Positions 19,211-33,000 of a stretch of DNA of 64,000 nucleotides are shown here, in pieces. The translations under genes were made by a program, and so were the position numbers. A model generated the notes under the pieces. It was not told the origin of the DNA. It saw only the letters and a program-made list of their open reading frames with translations, and searched no databases. Source of the DNA: Onthophagus taurus (taxonomy: Eukaryota > Arthropoda > Insecta > Coleoptera > Scarabaeidae); contig NW_027248939.1 of NCBI RefSeq assembly GCF_036711975.1, forward strand, positions 744,001-808,000. Direction: 5' to 3'. The first letter of the stretch is position 1, and each line of letters begins with the position of its first letter.

Positions 19211-21171
19211 AACAAGTTTCGCTAGAGAACAACAATTCAATAAATTCAAAACTTGATTCAAAACAATTCAATGAACGACGAACGCACCCGATAATTAATC
19301 AAATCAGTTCTCGTCTTTATGTTTACGATAACCAATCCAATTTAAATTTTCTGATTGATACAGGAGCAGACATCTCTGTGCTGCCTTATAAATTCTTTCG
19401 TAAACATAAGAGAGATACCATTTCTACATTAACGGCTGCAAATGGTACGCCAATAATTACCTATGGAGAAAAATTGTTAACATTAACATTGCAATTAAGA
19501 AGAAATTTTCCACATGTTTTCACAATTGCTGATGTCAACAAACCAATTATTGGCGCTGATTTCTTAAACAATTTCGACATTATCGTCGACATCAAAAATC
19601 GTCGTTTAATTGATAATACTACCAAATTATCTTCAATAGGTAGCATCAAAAAATCTTTTATACCAATACCCAAACTCTTCTCTATCGAAACTAAATTCAC
19701 TTCTCTCGTTAAATCTTTCCCAAAATTAACTTCATCACCTAATTTTTTATCTCCAATTAAACACACAACGCAACATCGAATCATTACAAACACTCACTTG
19801 CCGTTTTGTCGTCCAAGACGTTTAGACCCCATAAAATTTTCTATCGCTAAAAAAGATTCGAATGATTGGCGGCCATGTGGCGACTATCGTCAATTGAACC
19901 TTCCCACAATACCTGATCGCTATCCATTACCTCATATCTATGACTTCAATCTGCATCTTCATGGTTGTACAATATTTTCTAAAGTCGATCTTGTACGTGC
20001 ATACCATCAGGTACCTGTGGCTGAAGAAGATATTCCCAAAACAGTGATTTCAACACCATTTGGCTTATTCGAATTTCTGAGAATGCCCTTTGCCCTCAAA
20101 AATGCCACCCAAACGTTCCAACGCTTCATGAACGAAGTACTTTCTGGTCTAGATTTCATATTTGCCTATTTGGATGATATCCTTGTCGCAAGTAAAAACG
20201 AAGAAGACCATTTACTTCACTTATCAACACTCTTTGAGAGGTTAAGCGCTTACGGTATCAATATCCAACCATCAAAATGTCTTTTTGGAGTTTCCTCTTT
20301 AGATTTCCTTGCGCATGAAATCTCTTCAGAAGGAATCCGCCCTTCTCAATTGAAAGTAAAATCTATTAATGATTTTCCAAAACCTACAAATTTAAAGGAA
20401 CTTCAAAGATTTTTAGGGATGATAAACTACTTTCACAGGTTCGTACCAAATTTTTCAGAGATATTACGACCTCTTTATAATTTGGCAACTTCCCTTCGTT
20501 CCAAAACACAACTTATACTTTGGTCTCAAGAAAATTCCAATTCTTTTGTTTCGGCCAAAAGTGCTTTAGCAAATTCGATCGCTTTAGCTCATCCTTGCCC
20601 TGGTGCTGCTTTACATTTAACCACAGACGCTTCCGACACTGCTATGGGAGCCGTTCTTTCGCAAGCAGTTGATAATTTTACAGCACCACTTGCTTTTTAT
20701 TCAAAAAAGCTCACTTCTACTCAATCGAAATATTCCACTTTTGATCGTGAATTATTGGCAATTTATTCCGCCATTAAATTTTTTACGCATTACCTACATG
20801 GAAATCATTTTACAATTTTTACTGATCACAAACCGTTAATAAATTCCTTTTTTAGCCTTTCAGATAAAACTCCTGGCCAAACCCTTTACCTAAATTATAT
20901 AACACAATTTACCTCAGATATCAAATTTATTAAAGGTAACTCTAATATTGTAGCCGATGCTTTGTCACGAATCACTATTGAATCCCTTTCATCTAATTAT
21001 CCATTGCCTGAGGACATACGAGCAGTCCAAGTCAAAGATGAGGAGTTAAATCATCTTCTACGCAATCAATTTTCGAACAATACTCCATACCAATTATCTC
21101 TTCAAACGGTTGCAAATACAAAATGGCCGAAATCACTTTTGGCCGAAACAAAAGAATTGGAATTTTCTTGA
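19207..21171 (+). pseudogene. Gypsy pol (protease, RT, RNase H), truncated, left arm
   Basis: Pol is read by minus-one shift from gag. The protease active site is [15 protein letters not shown] contains [24 protein letters not shown] and [10 protein letters not shown]; RNase H contains [15 protein letters not shown] and [10 protein letters not shown]. Between IAKK and [12 protein letters not shown] this copy lacks 28 residues (84 bases) present in the right arm; the deletion ends lie in repeated CTAAAAAAGA, and it removes part of the RT fingers. True pol sequence ends near 21133; the last 12 codons are read into the inverted arm. No integrase. Non-functional as it stands. Confidence 0.85.
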
Positions 21172-22574
21172 GACCAAAGTATAAGTTGTGTTTTGGAACG
21201 AAGGGAAGTTGCCAAATTATAAAGAGGTCGTAATATCTCTGAAAAATTTGGTACGAACCTGTGAAAGTAGTTTATCATCCCTAAAAATCTTTGAAGTTCC
21301 TTTAAATTTGTAGGTTTTGGAAAATCATTAATAGATTTTACTTTCAATTGAGAAGGGCGGATTCCTTCTGAAGAGATTTCATGCCCAAGGAAATCTAAAG
21401 AGGAAACTCCAAAAAGACATTTTGATGGTTGGATATTGATACCGTAAGCGCTTAACCTCTCAAAGAGTGTTGATAAGTGAAGTAAATGGTCTTCTTCGTT
21501 TTTACTTGCGACAAGGATATCATCCAAATAGACAAATATGAAATCTAGACCAGAAAGTACTTCGTTCATGAAGCGTTGGAACGTTTGGGCGGCATTTTTG
21601 AGGCCAAAGGGCATTCTCAAAAATTCGAATAAGCCAAATGGTGTTGAAATCGCTGTTTTGGGAATATCCTCTTCAGCCACAAGTACCTGATGGTATGCAC
21701 GTACAAGATCGACTTTAGAAAATATTGTACAACCATGAAGATGCAGATTGAAGTCATGGATATGAGGTAATGGATAGCGATCAGGTATTGTGGCAAGGTT
21801 CAATTGACGATAGTCGCCACATGGCCGCCAATCATTCGAATCTTTTTTAGGCACCATGTGCAATGGGGAAGAAACTTGTGAAGAAGATGGCCGACAGATT
21901 CCAAGTGATACCATGTGTTCAAATTCTTTTTTAGCGATAGAAAATTTTATGGGGTCTAAACGTCTTGGACGACAAAACGGCAAGTGAGTGTTTGTAATGA
22001 TTCGATGTTGCGTTGTGTGTTTAATTGGAGATAAAAAATTAGGTGATGAAGTTAATTTTGGGAAAGATTTAACGAGAGAAGTGAATTTAGTTTCGATAAA
22101 GAAGAGTTTGGGTATTGGTATAAAAGATTTTTTGATGCTACCTATTGAAGATAATTTGGTAGTATTATCAATTAAACGACGATTTTTGATGTCGACGATA
22201 ATGTCGAATTTGTTTAAGAAATCAGCGCCAATAATTGGTTTGTTGACATCAGCAATTGTGAAAACATGTGGAAAATTTCTTCTTAATTGCAATGTTAATA
22301 TTAACAATTTTTCTCCATAGGTAATTATTGGCGTACCATTTGCAGCCGTTAATGTAGAAATGGTATCTCTCTTATGTTTACGAAAGAATTTATAAGGCAG
22401 CACAGAGATGTCTGCTCCTGTATCAATCAGAAAATTTAAATTGGATTGGTTATCGTAAACATAAAGACGAGAACTGATTTGATTAATTATCGGGTGCGTT
22501 CGTCGTTCATTGAATTGTTTTGAATCAAGTTTTGAATTTATTGAATTGTTGTTCTCTAGCGAAACTTGTTTCAG
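21102..22574 (-). pseudogene. Gypsy pol (protease, RT), truncated, right arm
   Basis: Minus-one frame continuing from the right-arm gag. Protease (the CTG at 22403 opens LPYKFF just after the DTGAD segment) and RT are present, including the stretch deleted from the left arm, FRMP-type motif EFLRMPFGL and [10 protein letters not shown]. It ends after [15 protein letters not shown]; beyond 21134 the frame reads ten foreign codons ([10 protein letters not shown]) from the other arm. RNase H and integrase are absent. This arm is the better-preserved template for RT but cannot be a complete element. Confidence 0.85.
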
Positions 22575-23491
22575 TTTTTTTGGTTCTGTGAAGATGATGA
22601 AAGATTTGTGTCTTTAAAGGAATTATAAAACATACATTCTTTTTTGCAGTTTCGTGCTTTATCGCCATACTGGGAATGATAATAACAGATATGGTTTTGA
22701 CGTTGCCTGGAAGAACTTCTTGGACGAGGTGATCGATACCTTAACATCTTACAATTATAGCAAAGATTTGTTGGTATGTCAGGTTCGTTAAGTCGAGCAG
22801 CAAGAGAGTTAATGCTCGTCTGGATATTTGATTGCCATTGATGAAGTTGTTGTGAGTTTTTATCAATAGAAACTGAAAGGTTATTTAAGGCTTGTAAAAA
22901 TTGAGTAGTTGTATGCACATTGGAAGAGGACTCGTCGTTAATTTTGTTGACTTCAATTTTAGGAAAACGAATCGTTGAAAAAGATAATGAATCCCAGATT
23001 TTATCGGCTATGTTAAGCAAATCATTGATGTCATCTTTACCTGAAGACAATAACGCTACCGAGATAGTTTGGGGTAATCTTCTCTGCCAAAGTTTTAGCA
23101 ATAAATTTGGACTTACGACTTGCGATCCACCGACTGTCGATAACATACTCCTATAGAAATCAGATGGTTTTTGATCTCCCATCTGAGAGCCGGAAAGGAG
23201 ATCATCACGACGTTTCTCTTCACTTAGAGAAAACCTATTGATCAAAGTGTTTTTTAAATATAAGTATGAATCGATATCCGGTGGAGCATCTACGACGTCG
23301 TAAACAATCGACACTATCTGGGTAGGCAAATGCGTAATAACCAAATTATATTTTGTTTTATCATTAGTTATTCTTGACAGGTTGAATTGCGCTTCAATTT
23401 GATGAAACCATGCAGCAGGATTTGCATTCCAGAAGGGAGGCAATCTAATGTTGGTGACAATGTCAACGCTTTGATCACTAGAAGTATTCAT
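22571..23491 (-). CDS. Gypsy gag, right arm
   Basis: Second copy of the DUF7041-type gag, 306 codons from the ATG at 23491 (a longer frame to 23521 opens only at a TTG). It is almost identical to the left-arm gag and ends at the same slippery AAAAAAC plus TGA. Differences include [21 protein letters not shown] and YYHSQYGD. Intact frame, in a truncated element with a full 5' LTR upstream (23853-24050), so transcription from this LTR could reach the left arm. Confidence 0.85.
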   Translation of the reverse strand: MNTSSDQSVDIVTNIRLPPFWNANPAAWFHQIEAQFNLSRITNDKTKYNLVITHLPTQIVSIVYDVVDAPPDIDSYLYLKNTLINRFSLSEEKRRDDLLSGSQMGDQKPSDFYRSMLSTVGGSQVVSPNLLLKLWQRRLPQTISVALLSSGKDDINDLLNIADKIWDSLSFSTIRFPKIEVNKINDESSSNVHTTTQFLQALNNLSVSIDKNSQQLHQWQSNIQTSINSLAARLNEPDIPTNLCYNCKMLRYRSPRPRSSSRQRQNHICYYHSQYGDKARNCKKECMFYNSFKDTNLSSSSQNQKN

Positions 23492-23852
23492 GATTGCGGT
23501 AGGATACTTATTTAGGTTCAAATAATTATATTGCTGATCAACACTTATTAACCCTTACCAGAAATCGAAATACCTGCAATGTAGGTTTCGTCTCTAAAAA
23601 TCCGAATGTAGACTCGTGGATGGCCGCTGGATAGGTATCACCAAGTCGTTGTGGATGTGGAAAAATAGCAGGCTCGGTCACTGGTGCGAGGTTGGGGAGA
23701 ATTGGATGAAGAAAACGACGACGACAATTCTAATTTACGTCAAATCTTTCACTTCCTTCTCCAAAACGTCGGGTTCTTATTGGTTCTTATAACTTAACGT
23801 TGGGTTACTTCTTTTTCGATGTCGGGTTAGTTCTTGTTCGGGGTCACCAATT

Positions 23853-24050
23853 TGTGGGACAATTTAAAAAGAGAGTAAAACCAATTTGCGTTACAACGTG
23901 ACTTGACTTTTTATTTTGTAATAATAATAATAAACAACACTTTTTGTATCTCTATGGATTTACAATTTTTGTTAAACAAGAACTTATTACTATGATTTAT
24001 ATTTTGATGAATTCATTTATGATTTAATTTTAATTGTGATGGTTGCCACA
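23853..24050 (-). mobile_element. complete 198-bp LTR of the short-LTR Gypsy element
   Basis: Reading on minus, it begins TGTGGCAACC and ends TTGTCCCACA, giving TGTGG/CCACA termini. It contains AAAATAAAAAG as a polyadenylation-like signal. The primer-binding-like TTGGTGACCCCGAAC follows. Outside its tip the satellite begins directly (ATGACGTTATACGCC), so this end was inserted into a satellite monomer. Confidence 0.75.
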
Positions 24051-27000
24051 ATGACGTTATACGCCGTTCGGAGCCATGCTTGAACTTTCTATCACTTTTG
24101 GTTCCGATAATTCTGTTGACCATATTTGTGATATTCAGGCGCCAAATGACATGTTGGAGTATGTTAGAGATAAAAAACAAAATGTGCCCAAAACGTGATA
24201 TTATGACGTTATACGCCGTTCTGAGCCATGTTTGAACTTTCTATCACTTTTGGTTCCGATAATTCTGTTGACCATATTTGTGATATTCAGGCGCCAAATG
24301 ACATGTTGGAGTATGTTAGAGATAAAAAACAAAATGTGCCCAAAACGTGATATTATGACGTTATACGCCGTTCTGAGACGTGTTTGAACTTTCTATCACT
24401 TTTGGTTCCGGTAATTCTGTCGAACATATATGTGATATTGAGAGGCCAAATGTCATATTGGAGCATGTTGGAGATAAAAAACAAAATGCGCCCAACGTGA
24501 TATTATGATGTTATACGCCGCTTTGAGCCATGTTTGAACTTTCTATCACTTTTGGTTCCAATAATTCTGTTGACCATATTTGTGATATTCAGGCGCCAAA
24601 TGACATGTAAACGGAGATAAAAAACAAAATGTGCCCAAAACGTGATATTATGACGTTATACGCCGCTCTGAGCCATGTTTGAACTTTCTATCACCTTTGG
24701 TTCCGGTAATTCTGTCGACCATATATGTGACATTCAGACGCCACATGACATGTTACAGCATGTTGGAGATAAAAAACAAAATGTGAACAAAACGTGATAT
24801 TATGACGTTACACGCTGTTCTGAGCCATGTTTGAACTTTCTATCACTTTCGGTTCCGATAATTCTGTTGACCATATTTGTGATATTCAGACGCCAAATGA
24901 CATCTTTGAGCATGTTGGAGATAAAAAACAAAATGTGCCCAAAACGTGATATTATGACGTTATACGCCGTTCTGAGACATGTTTGAACTTTCTATCACTT
25001 TTGGTTCCGATAATTCTGTTGACCATATTTGTGATATTCAGGCGCCAAATGACATCTTGGAGCATGTTGGAGATAAAAAACAAAATGTGCCCAAAACGTG
25101 ATATTATAACATTATACGCCGTTCTGAGACATGTTTGAACTTTCTATCACTTTTGGTTCCGATAATTCTGTTGACCATATTTGTGATATTCAGGCGCCAA
25201 ATGACATCTTGGAGCATGTTGGAGATAAAAAACAAAATGCGTCCAAAACGTGATATTATGACGTTATACGCCGTTCTGAGCCATGTTTGAACTTTCTATC
25301 AATTTTGGTTCCGATAATTCTGTTGACCATATATGTGATATTCAGGCGCACCATGACATGTTGGAGCATGTTGGAGATAAAAAACAAAATGTGCCCAAAA
25401 CGTGATATTATGACGTTATACGCCGTTCTGAGACATGTTTGAACTTTCTTTCACTTTTGGTTCCGGTAATTCTGTCGACCATATATGTGATATTCAGATG
25501 CCAAATGTCACATTGGAGCATGTTGGAGATAAAAAACAAAATGCGCCCAACGTGATATTATGATGTTATACGCCGTTTTGAGCCATGTTTGAACTTTCTA
25601 TCACTTTTGGTTCCGATAATTCTGTGGACCATATTTGTGATATTCAGGGGCCAAATGTCACATTGGAGCATGTTGGCGATAAAAAACAAAATGCGCCCAA
25701 CGTGATATTATGATGTTATACGCCGTTTTGAGCCATGTTTGAACTTTCTATCACTTTTGGTTCCAATAATTCTGTTGACCATATTTGTGATATTCAGGCG
25801 CCAAATGACATGTAAACGGAGATAAAAAACAAAATGTGCCCAAAACGTGATATTATGACGTTATACGCCGCTCTGAGCCATGTTTGAACTTTCTATCACC
25901 TTTGGTTCCGGTAATTCTGTCGACCATATATGTGACATTCAGACGCCACATGACATGTTGGAGCATGTTGGAGATAAAAAACAAAATGTGAACAAAACGT
26001 GATATTATGACGTTACACGCTGTTCTGAGCCATGTTTGAACTTTCTATCACTTTTGGTTCCGATAATTCTGTTGACCATATTTGTGATATTCAGACGCCA
26101 AATGACATCTTTGAGCATGTTGGAGATAAAAAACAAAATGTGCCCAAAACGTGATATTATGACGTTATACGCCGTTCTGAGACATGTTTGAACTTTCTAT
26201 CACTTTTGGTTCCGATAATTCTGTTGACCATATTTGTGATATTCAGGCGCCAAATGACATCTTGGAGCATGTTGGAGATAAAAAACAAAATGTGCCCAAA
26301 ACGTGATATTATAACGTTATACGCCGTTCTGAGACATGTTTGAACTTTCTATCACTTTTGGTTCCGATAATTCTGTTGACCATATTTGTGATATTCAGGC
26401 GCCAAATGACATCTTGGAGCATGTTGGAGATAAAAAACAAAATGTGCCCAAAACGTGATATTATGATGTTATACGCCGTTCTGAGCCATGTTTGAACTTT
26501 CTATCACTTTTGGTTCCGATAATTCTGCTGATCATATTTGTGATATTCAGGGAATGACATATTGGAGCATGTTGGAGATAAAAAACAAAATGTGCCCAAA
26601 ACGTTATATTATGACGTTATACGCCGTTCTGAGACATGTTTGAACTTTCTATCACTTTTGGTTCCGGTAATTCTGCCGACCATATATTTGATATTCAGAT
26701 GCCAAATGTCACATTGGAGCATGTTGGAGATAAAAAACAAAATGCGTCCAAAACGTGATATTATGACGTTATACGCCGTTCTGAGCCATGTTTGAACTTT
26801 CTATCAATTTTGGTCCCGATAATTCTGTTGACCATATATGTGATATTCAGGCGCACCATGACATGTTGGAGCATGTTGGAGATAAAAAACAAAATGTGCC
26901 CAAAACGTGATATTATGACGTTATACGCCGTTCTGAGACATGTTTGAACTTTCTTTCACTTTTGGTTCCGGTAATTCTGTCGACCATATATGTGATATTC

Positions 27001-30000
27001 AGATGCCAAATGTCACATTGGAGCATGTTGGAGATAAAAAACAAAATGCGCCCAACGTGATATTATGATGTTATACGCCGTTTTGAGCCATGTTTGAACT
27101 TTCTATCACTTTTGGTTCCGATAATTCTGTGGACCATATTTGTGATATTCAGGGGCCAAATGTCACATTGGAGCATGTTGGCGATAAAAAACAAAATCCG
27201 CCGAAAACGTGATATTATGACGTTATACGCCGTTCTGAGACATGTTTGAACTTTCTATCACTTTTGGTTCCGGTAATTCTGTCGACCATATATGTGATAT
27301 TCAGGGGCCAAATGACACATTGGAGCATGTTGGAGATAAAAAACAAAATGCGCCCAAAACGTGATATCATGACGTTATACGCCGTTTTGAGCCATGTTTG
27401 AACTTTCTATCACTTTTGGTTCCGGTAATTCTGTGCACCATATTTGTGATATTCAGGCGCCAAATGTCATATTGGAGCATGTTGGAGATAAAAAACAAAA
27501 TGCGCCCAAAACGTGATATTATGACGTTATACGCCGTTCTAAGCCATGTTTGAACTTTCTATCACTTTTGGTTCCGATAATTCTGTGGACCATATTTGTG
27601 ATATTCAGGCGCCAAATGTCATATTGGAGCATGTTGGAGATAAAAAACAAAATGCGCCCAAAACGTGATATTATGACGTTATACGCCGTTTTGAACCATG
27701 TTTGAACTTTCTATCACTTTTGGTTCCGGCAATTTTGTCGACCATATATGTGATATTCAGAGGCCAAATGTCATATTGGAGCATGTTGGAGATAAAAAAC
27801 AAAATGCGCCCAAAACGTGATATTATGACGTTATACGCCGTTCTAAGCCATGTTTGAACTTTCTATCACTTTTGGTTCCGATAATTCTGTTGACCATATA
27901 TGTGATATTCAGGCGCCACATCACATGTTGGAGCATGTTGGAGATAAAAAACAAAATGCGCCCAAAACGTGATATTATGACGTTATACGCCGTTCTGAGC
28001 CATGTTTGAACTTTCTATCACTTTTGGTTCCGATAATTCTGTGGACCATATTTGTGATATTCAGGCGCCAAATGTCATATTGGAGCATGTTGGAGATAAA
28101 AAACAAAATGCGCCCAAAACGTGATATTATGACGTTATACGCCGTTTTGAACCATGTTTGAACTTTCTATCACTTTTGGTTCCGGCAATTTTGTCGACCA
28201 TATATGTGATATTCAGAGGCCAAATGTTATATTGGAGCATGTTGGAGATAAAAAACAAAATGCGCCCAAAACGTGATATTATGACGTTATACGCCGTTTT
28301 GAGCCATGTTTGAACTTTCTATCACTTTTGGTTCCGGTAATTCTGTGGACCATATTTGTGATATTCAGGGGCCAAATGTCATATTGGAGCATGTTGGAGA
28401 TAAAAGACAAAATGTGCCCAAAACGTGATATTATGATGTTATACGCCGTTTTGAGCCATGTTTGAACTTTCTATCACTTTTGGTTCCGGTAATTCTGTGG
28501 ACCATATTTGTGATATTCAGGCGCCAAATGTCATATTGGAGCATGTTGGAGATAAAAAACAAAATGTGCCCAAAACGTTGTATTATGACGTTATACGCCG
28601 TTCTGAGACATGTTTGAACTTTCTATCACTTTTGGTTCCGGTAATTCTGTGGACCATATTTGTGATATTCAGGCGCCAAATGATATGTTGAAGCATGTTG
28701 GATATAAAAAACAAAATGTGCCCAAAACGTGATATTATGATGTTATACGCCGTTCTGAGCCATGTTTGAACTTTCTATCACTTTTGGTTCCGATAATTCT
28801 GCTGATCATATTTGTGATATTCAGGGAATGACATATTGGAGCATGTTGGAGATAAAAAACAAAATGTGCCCAAAACGTTATATTACGACGTTATACGCCG
28901 TTCTGAGACATGTTTGAACTTTCTATCACTTTTGGTTCCGGTAATTCTGCCGACCATATATTTGATATTCAGATGCCAAATGTCACATTGGAGCATGTTG
29001 GAGATAAAAAACAAAATGCGTCCAAAACGTGATATTATGACGTTATACGCCGTTCTGAGCCATGTTTGAACTTTCTATCAATTTTGGTTCCGATAATTCT
29101 GTTGACCATATATGTGATATTCAGGCGCACCATGACATGTTGGAGCATGTTGGAGATAAAAAACAAAATGTGCCCAAAACGTGATATTATGACGTTATAC
29201 GCCGTTCTGAGACATGTTTGAACTTTCTTTCACTTTTGGTTCCGGTAATTCTGTGGACCATATTTGTGATATTCAGGCGCCAAATGTCATATTGGAGCAT
29301 GTTGGAGATAAAAAACAAAATGTGCCCAAAACGTTGTATTATGACGTTATACGCCGTTCTGAGACATGTTTGAACTTTCTATCACTTTTGGTTCCGGTAA
29401 TTCTGTGGACCATATTTGTGATATTCAGGCGCCAAATGATATGTTGAAGCATGTTGGATATAAAAAACAAAATGTGCCCAAAACGTGATATTATGATGTT
29501 ATACGCCGTTCTGAGCCATGTTTGAACTTTCTATCACTTTTGGTTCCGATAATTCTGCTGATCATATTTGTGATATTCAGGGAATGACATATTGGAGCAT
29601 GTTGGAGATAAAAAACAAAATGTGCCCAAAACGTTATATTACGACGTTATACGCCGTTCTGAGACATGTTTGAACTTTCTATCACTTTTGGTTCCGGTAA
29701 TTCTGCCGACCATATATTTGATATTCAGATGCCAAATGTCACATTGGAGCATGTTGGAGATAAAAAACAAAATGCGTCCAAAACGTGATATTATGACGTT
29801 ATACGCCGTTCTGAGCCATGTTTGAACTTTCTATCAATTTTGGTTCCGATAATTCTGTTGACCATATATGTGATATTCAGGCGCACCATGACATGTTGGA
29901 GCATGTTGGAGATAAAAAACAAAATGTGCCCAAAACGTGATATTATGACGTTATACGCCGTTCTGAGACATGTTTGAACTTTCTTTCACTTTTGGTTCCG

Positions 30001-33000
30001 GTAATTCTGTCGACCATATATGTGATATTCAGATGCCAAATGTCACATTGGAGCATGTTGGAGATAAAAAACAAAATGCGCCCAACGTGATATTATGATG
30101 TTATACGCCGTTTTGAGCCATGTTTGAACTTTCTATCACTTTTGGTTCCGATAATTCTGTGGACCATATTTGTGATATTCAGGGGCCAAATGTCACATTG
30201 GAGCATGTTGGCGATAAAAAACAAAATCCGCCGAAAACGTGATATTATGACGTTATACGCCGTTCTGAGACATGTTTGAACTTTCTATCACTTTTGGTTC
30301 CGGTAATTCTGTCGACCATATATGTGATATTCAGGGGCCAAATGTCACATTGGAGCATGTTGGAGATAAAAAACAAAATGCGCCCAAAACGTGATATCAT
30401 GACGTTATACGCCGTTTTGAGCCATGTTTGAACTTTCTATCACTTTTGGTTCCGGTAATTCTGTGCACCATATTTGTGATATTCAGGCGCCAAATGTCAT
30501 ATTGGAGCATGTTGGAGATAAAAAACAAAATGCGCCCAAAACGTGATATTATGACGTTATACGCCGTTCTAAGCCATGTTTGAACTTTCTATCACTTTTG
30601 GTTCCGATAATTCTGTTGACCATATATGTGATATTCAGGCGCCACATCACATGTTGGAGCATGTTGGAGATAAAAAACAAAATGCGCCCAAAACGTGATA
30701 TTATGACGTTATACGCCGTTCTAAGCCATGTTTGAACTTTCTATCACTTTTGGTTCCGATAATTCTGTGGACCATATTTGTGATATTCAGGCGCCAAATG
30801 TCATATTGGAGCATGTTGGAGATAAAAAACAAAATGCGCCCAAAACGTGATATTATGACGTTATACGCCGTTTTGAACCATGTTTGAACTTTCTATCACT
30901 TTTGGTTCCGGCAATTTTGTCGACCATATATGTGATATTCAGAGGCCAAATGTCATATTGGAGCATGTTGGAGATAAAAAACAAAATGCGCCCAAAACGT
31001 GATATTATGACGTTATACGCCGTTCTAAGCCATGTTTGAACTTTCTATCACTTTTGGTTCCGATAATTCTGTTGACCATATATGTGATATTCAGGCGCCA
31101 CATCACATGTTGGAGCATGTTGGAGATAAAAAACAAAATGCGCCCAAAACGTGATATTATGACGTTATACGCCGTTCTGAGCCATGTTTGAACTTTCTAT
31201 CACTTTTGGTTCCGATAATTCTGTGGACCATATTTGTGATATTCAGGCGCCAAATGTCATATTGGAGCATGTTGGAGATAAAAAACAAAATGCGCCCAAA
31301 ACGTGATATTATGACGTTATACGCCGTTTTGAACCATGTTTGAACTTTCTATCACTTTTGGTTCCGGCAATTTTGTCGACCATATATGTGATATTCAGAG
31401 GCCAAATGTTATATTGGAGCATGTTGGAGATAAAAAACAAAATGCGCCCAAAACGTGATATTATGACGTTATACGCCGTTTTGAGCCATGTTTGAACTTT
31501 CTATCACTTTTGGTTCCGGTAATTCTGTGGACCATATTTGTGATATTCAGGGGCCAAATGTCATATTGGAGCATGTTGGAGATAAAAGACAAAATGTGCC
31601 CAAAACGTGATATTATGATGTTATACGCCGTTTTGAGCCATGTTTGAACTTTCTATCACTTTTGGTTCCGGTAATTCTGTGGACCATATTTGTGATATTC
31701 AGGCGCCAAATGTCATATTGGAGCATGTTGGAGATAAAAAACAAAATGTGCCCAAAACGTTGTATTATGACGTTATACGCCGTTCTGAGACATGTTTGAA
31801 CTTTCTATCACTTTTGGTTCCGGTAATTCTGTGGACCATATTTGTGATATTCAGGCGCCAAATGATATGTTGAAGCATGTTGGATATAAAAAACAAAATG
31901 TGCCCAAAACGTGATATTATGATGTTATACGCCGTTCTGAGCCATGTTTGAACTTTCTATCACTTTTGGTTCCGATAATTCTGCTGATCATATTTGTGAT
32001 ATTCAGGGAATGACATATTGGAGCATGTTGGAGATAAAAAACAAAATGTGCCCAAAACGTTATATTACGACGTTATACGCCGTTCTGAGACATGTTTGAA
32101 CTTTCTATCACTTTTGGTTCCGGTAATTCTGCCGACCATATATTTGATATTCAGATGCCAAATGTCACATTGGAGCATGTTGGAGATAAAAAACAAAATG
32201 CGTCCAAAACGTGATATTATGACGTTATACGCCGTTCTGAGCCATGTTTGAACTTTCTATCAATTTTGGTTCCGATAATTCTGTTGACCATATATGTGAT
32301 ATTCAGGCGCACCATGACATGTTGGAGCATGTTGGAGATAAAAAACAAAATGTGCCCAAAACGTGATATTATGACGTTATACGCCGTTCTGAGACATGTT
32401 TGAACTTTCTTTCACTTTTGGTTCCGGTAATTCTGTCGACCATATATGTGATATTCAGATGCCAAATGTCACATTGGAGCATGTTGGAGATAAAAAACAA
32501 AATGCGCCCAACGTGATATTATGATGTTATACGCCGTTTTGAGCCATGTTTGAACTTTCTATCACTTTTGGTTCCGATAATTCTGTGGACCATATTTGTG
32601 ATATTCAGGGGCCAAATGTCACATTGGAGCATGTTGGCGATAAAAAACAAAATCCGCCGAAAACGTGATATTATGACGTTATACGCCGTTCTGAGACATG
32701 TTTGAACTTTCTATCACTTTTGGTTCCGGTAATTCTGTCGACCATATATGTCATATTCAGGGGCCAAATGTCACATTGGAGCATGTTGGAGATAAAAAAC
32801 AAAATGCGCCCAAAACGTGATATCATGACGTTATACGCCGTTTTGAGCCATGTTTGAACTTTCTATCACTTTTGGTTCCGGTAATTCTGTGCACCATATT
32901 TGTGATATTCAGGCGCCAAATGTCATATTGGAGCATGTTGGAGATAAAAAACAAAATGCGCCCAAAACGTGATATTATGACGTTATACGCCGTTCTAAGC

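Larger units (their letters stand above)
17866..24050. mobile_element. Gypsy retrotransposon inverted repeat (two partial copies, tail to tail)
   Basis: Left arm 17866-21133 on plus and right arm 24050-21134 on minus carry the same element. The right arm matches left-arm bases 17866-20563, so about 2.7 kb can pair, with 570 bases of left-arm pol (20564-21133) as an unpaired centre. Both arms stop before integrase. The right arm keeps the whole 198-bp LTR, the left arm only its last 64 bases. TGGCCGAAAT...TTTGGCCGAAA at the centre suggests a microhomology join. Left flank is another retroelement, right flank is satellite, and no target duplication is visible. The arms differ at scattered bases and by an 84-base deletion in the left. 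Confidence 0.85.
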
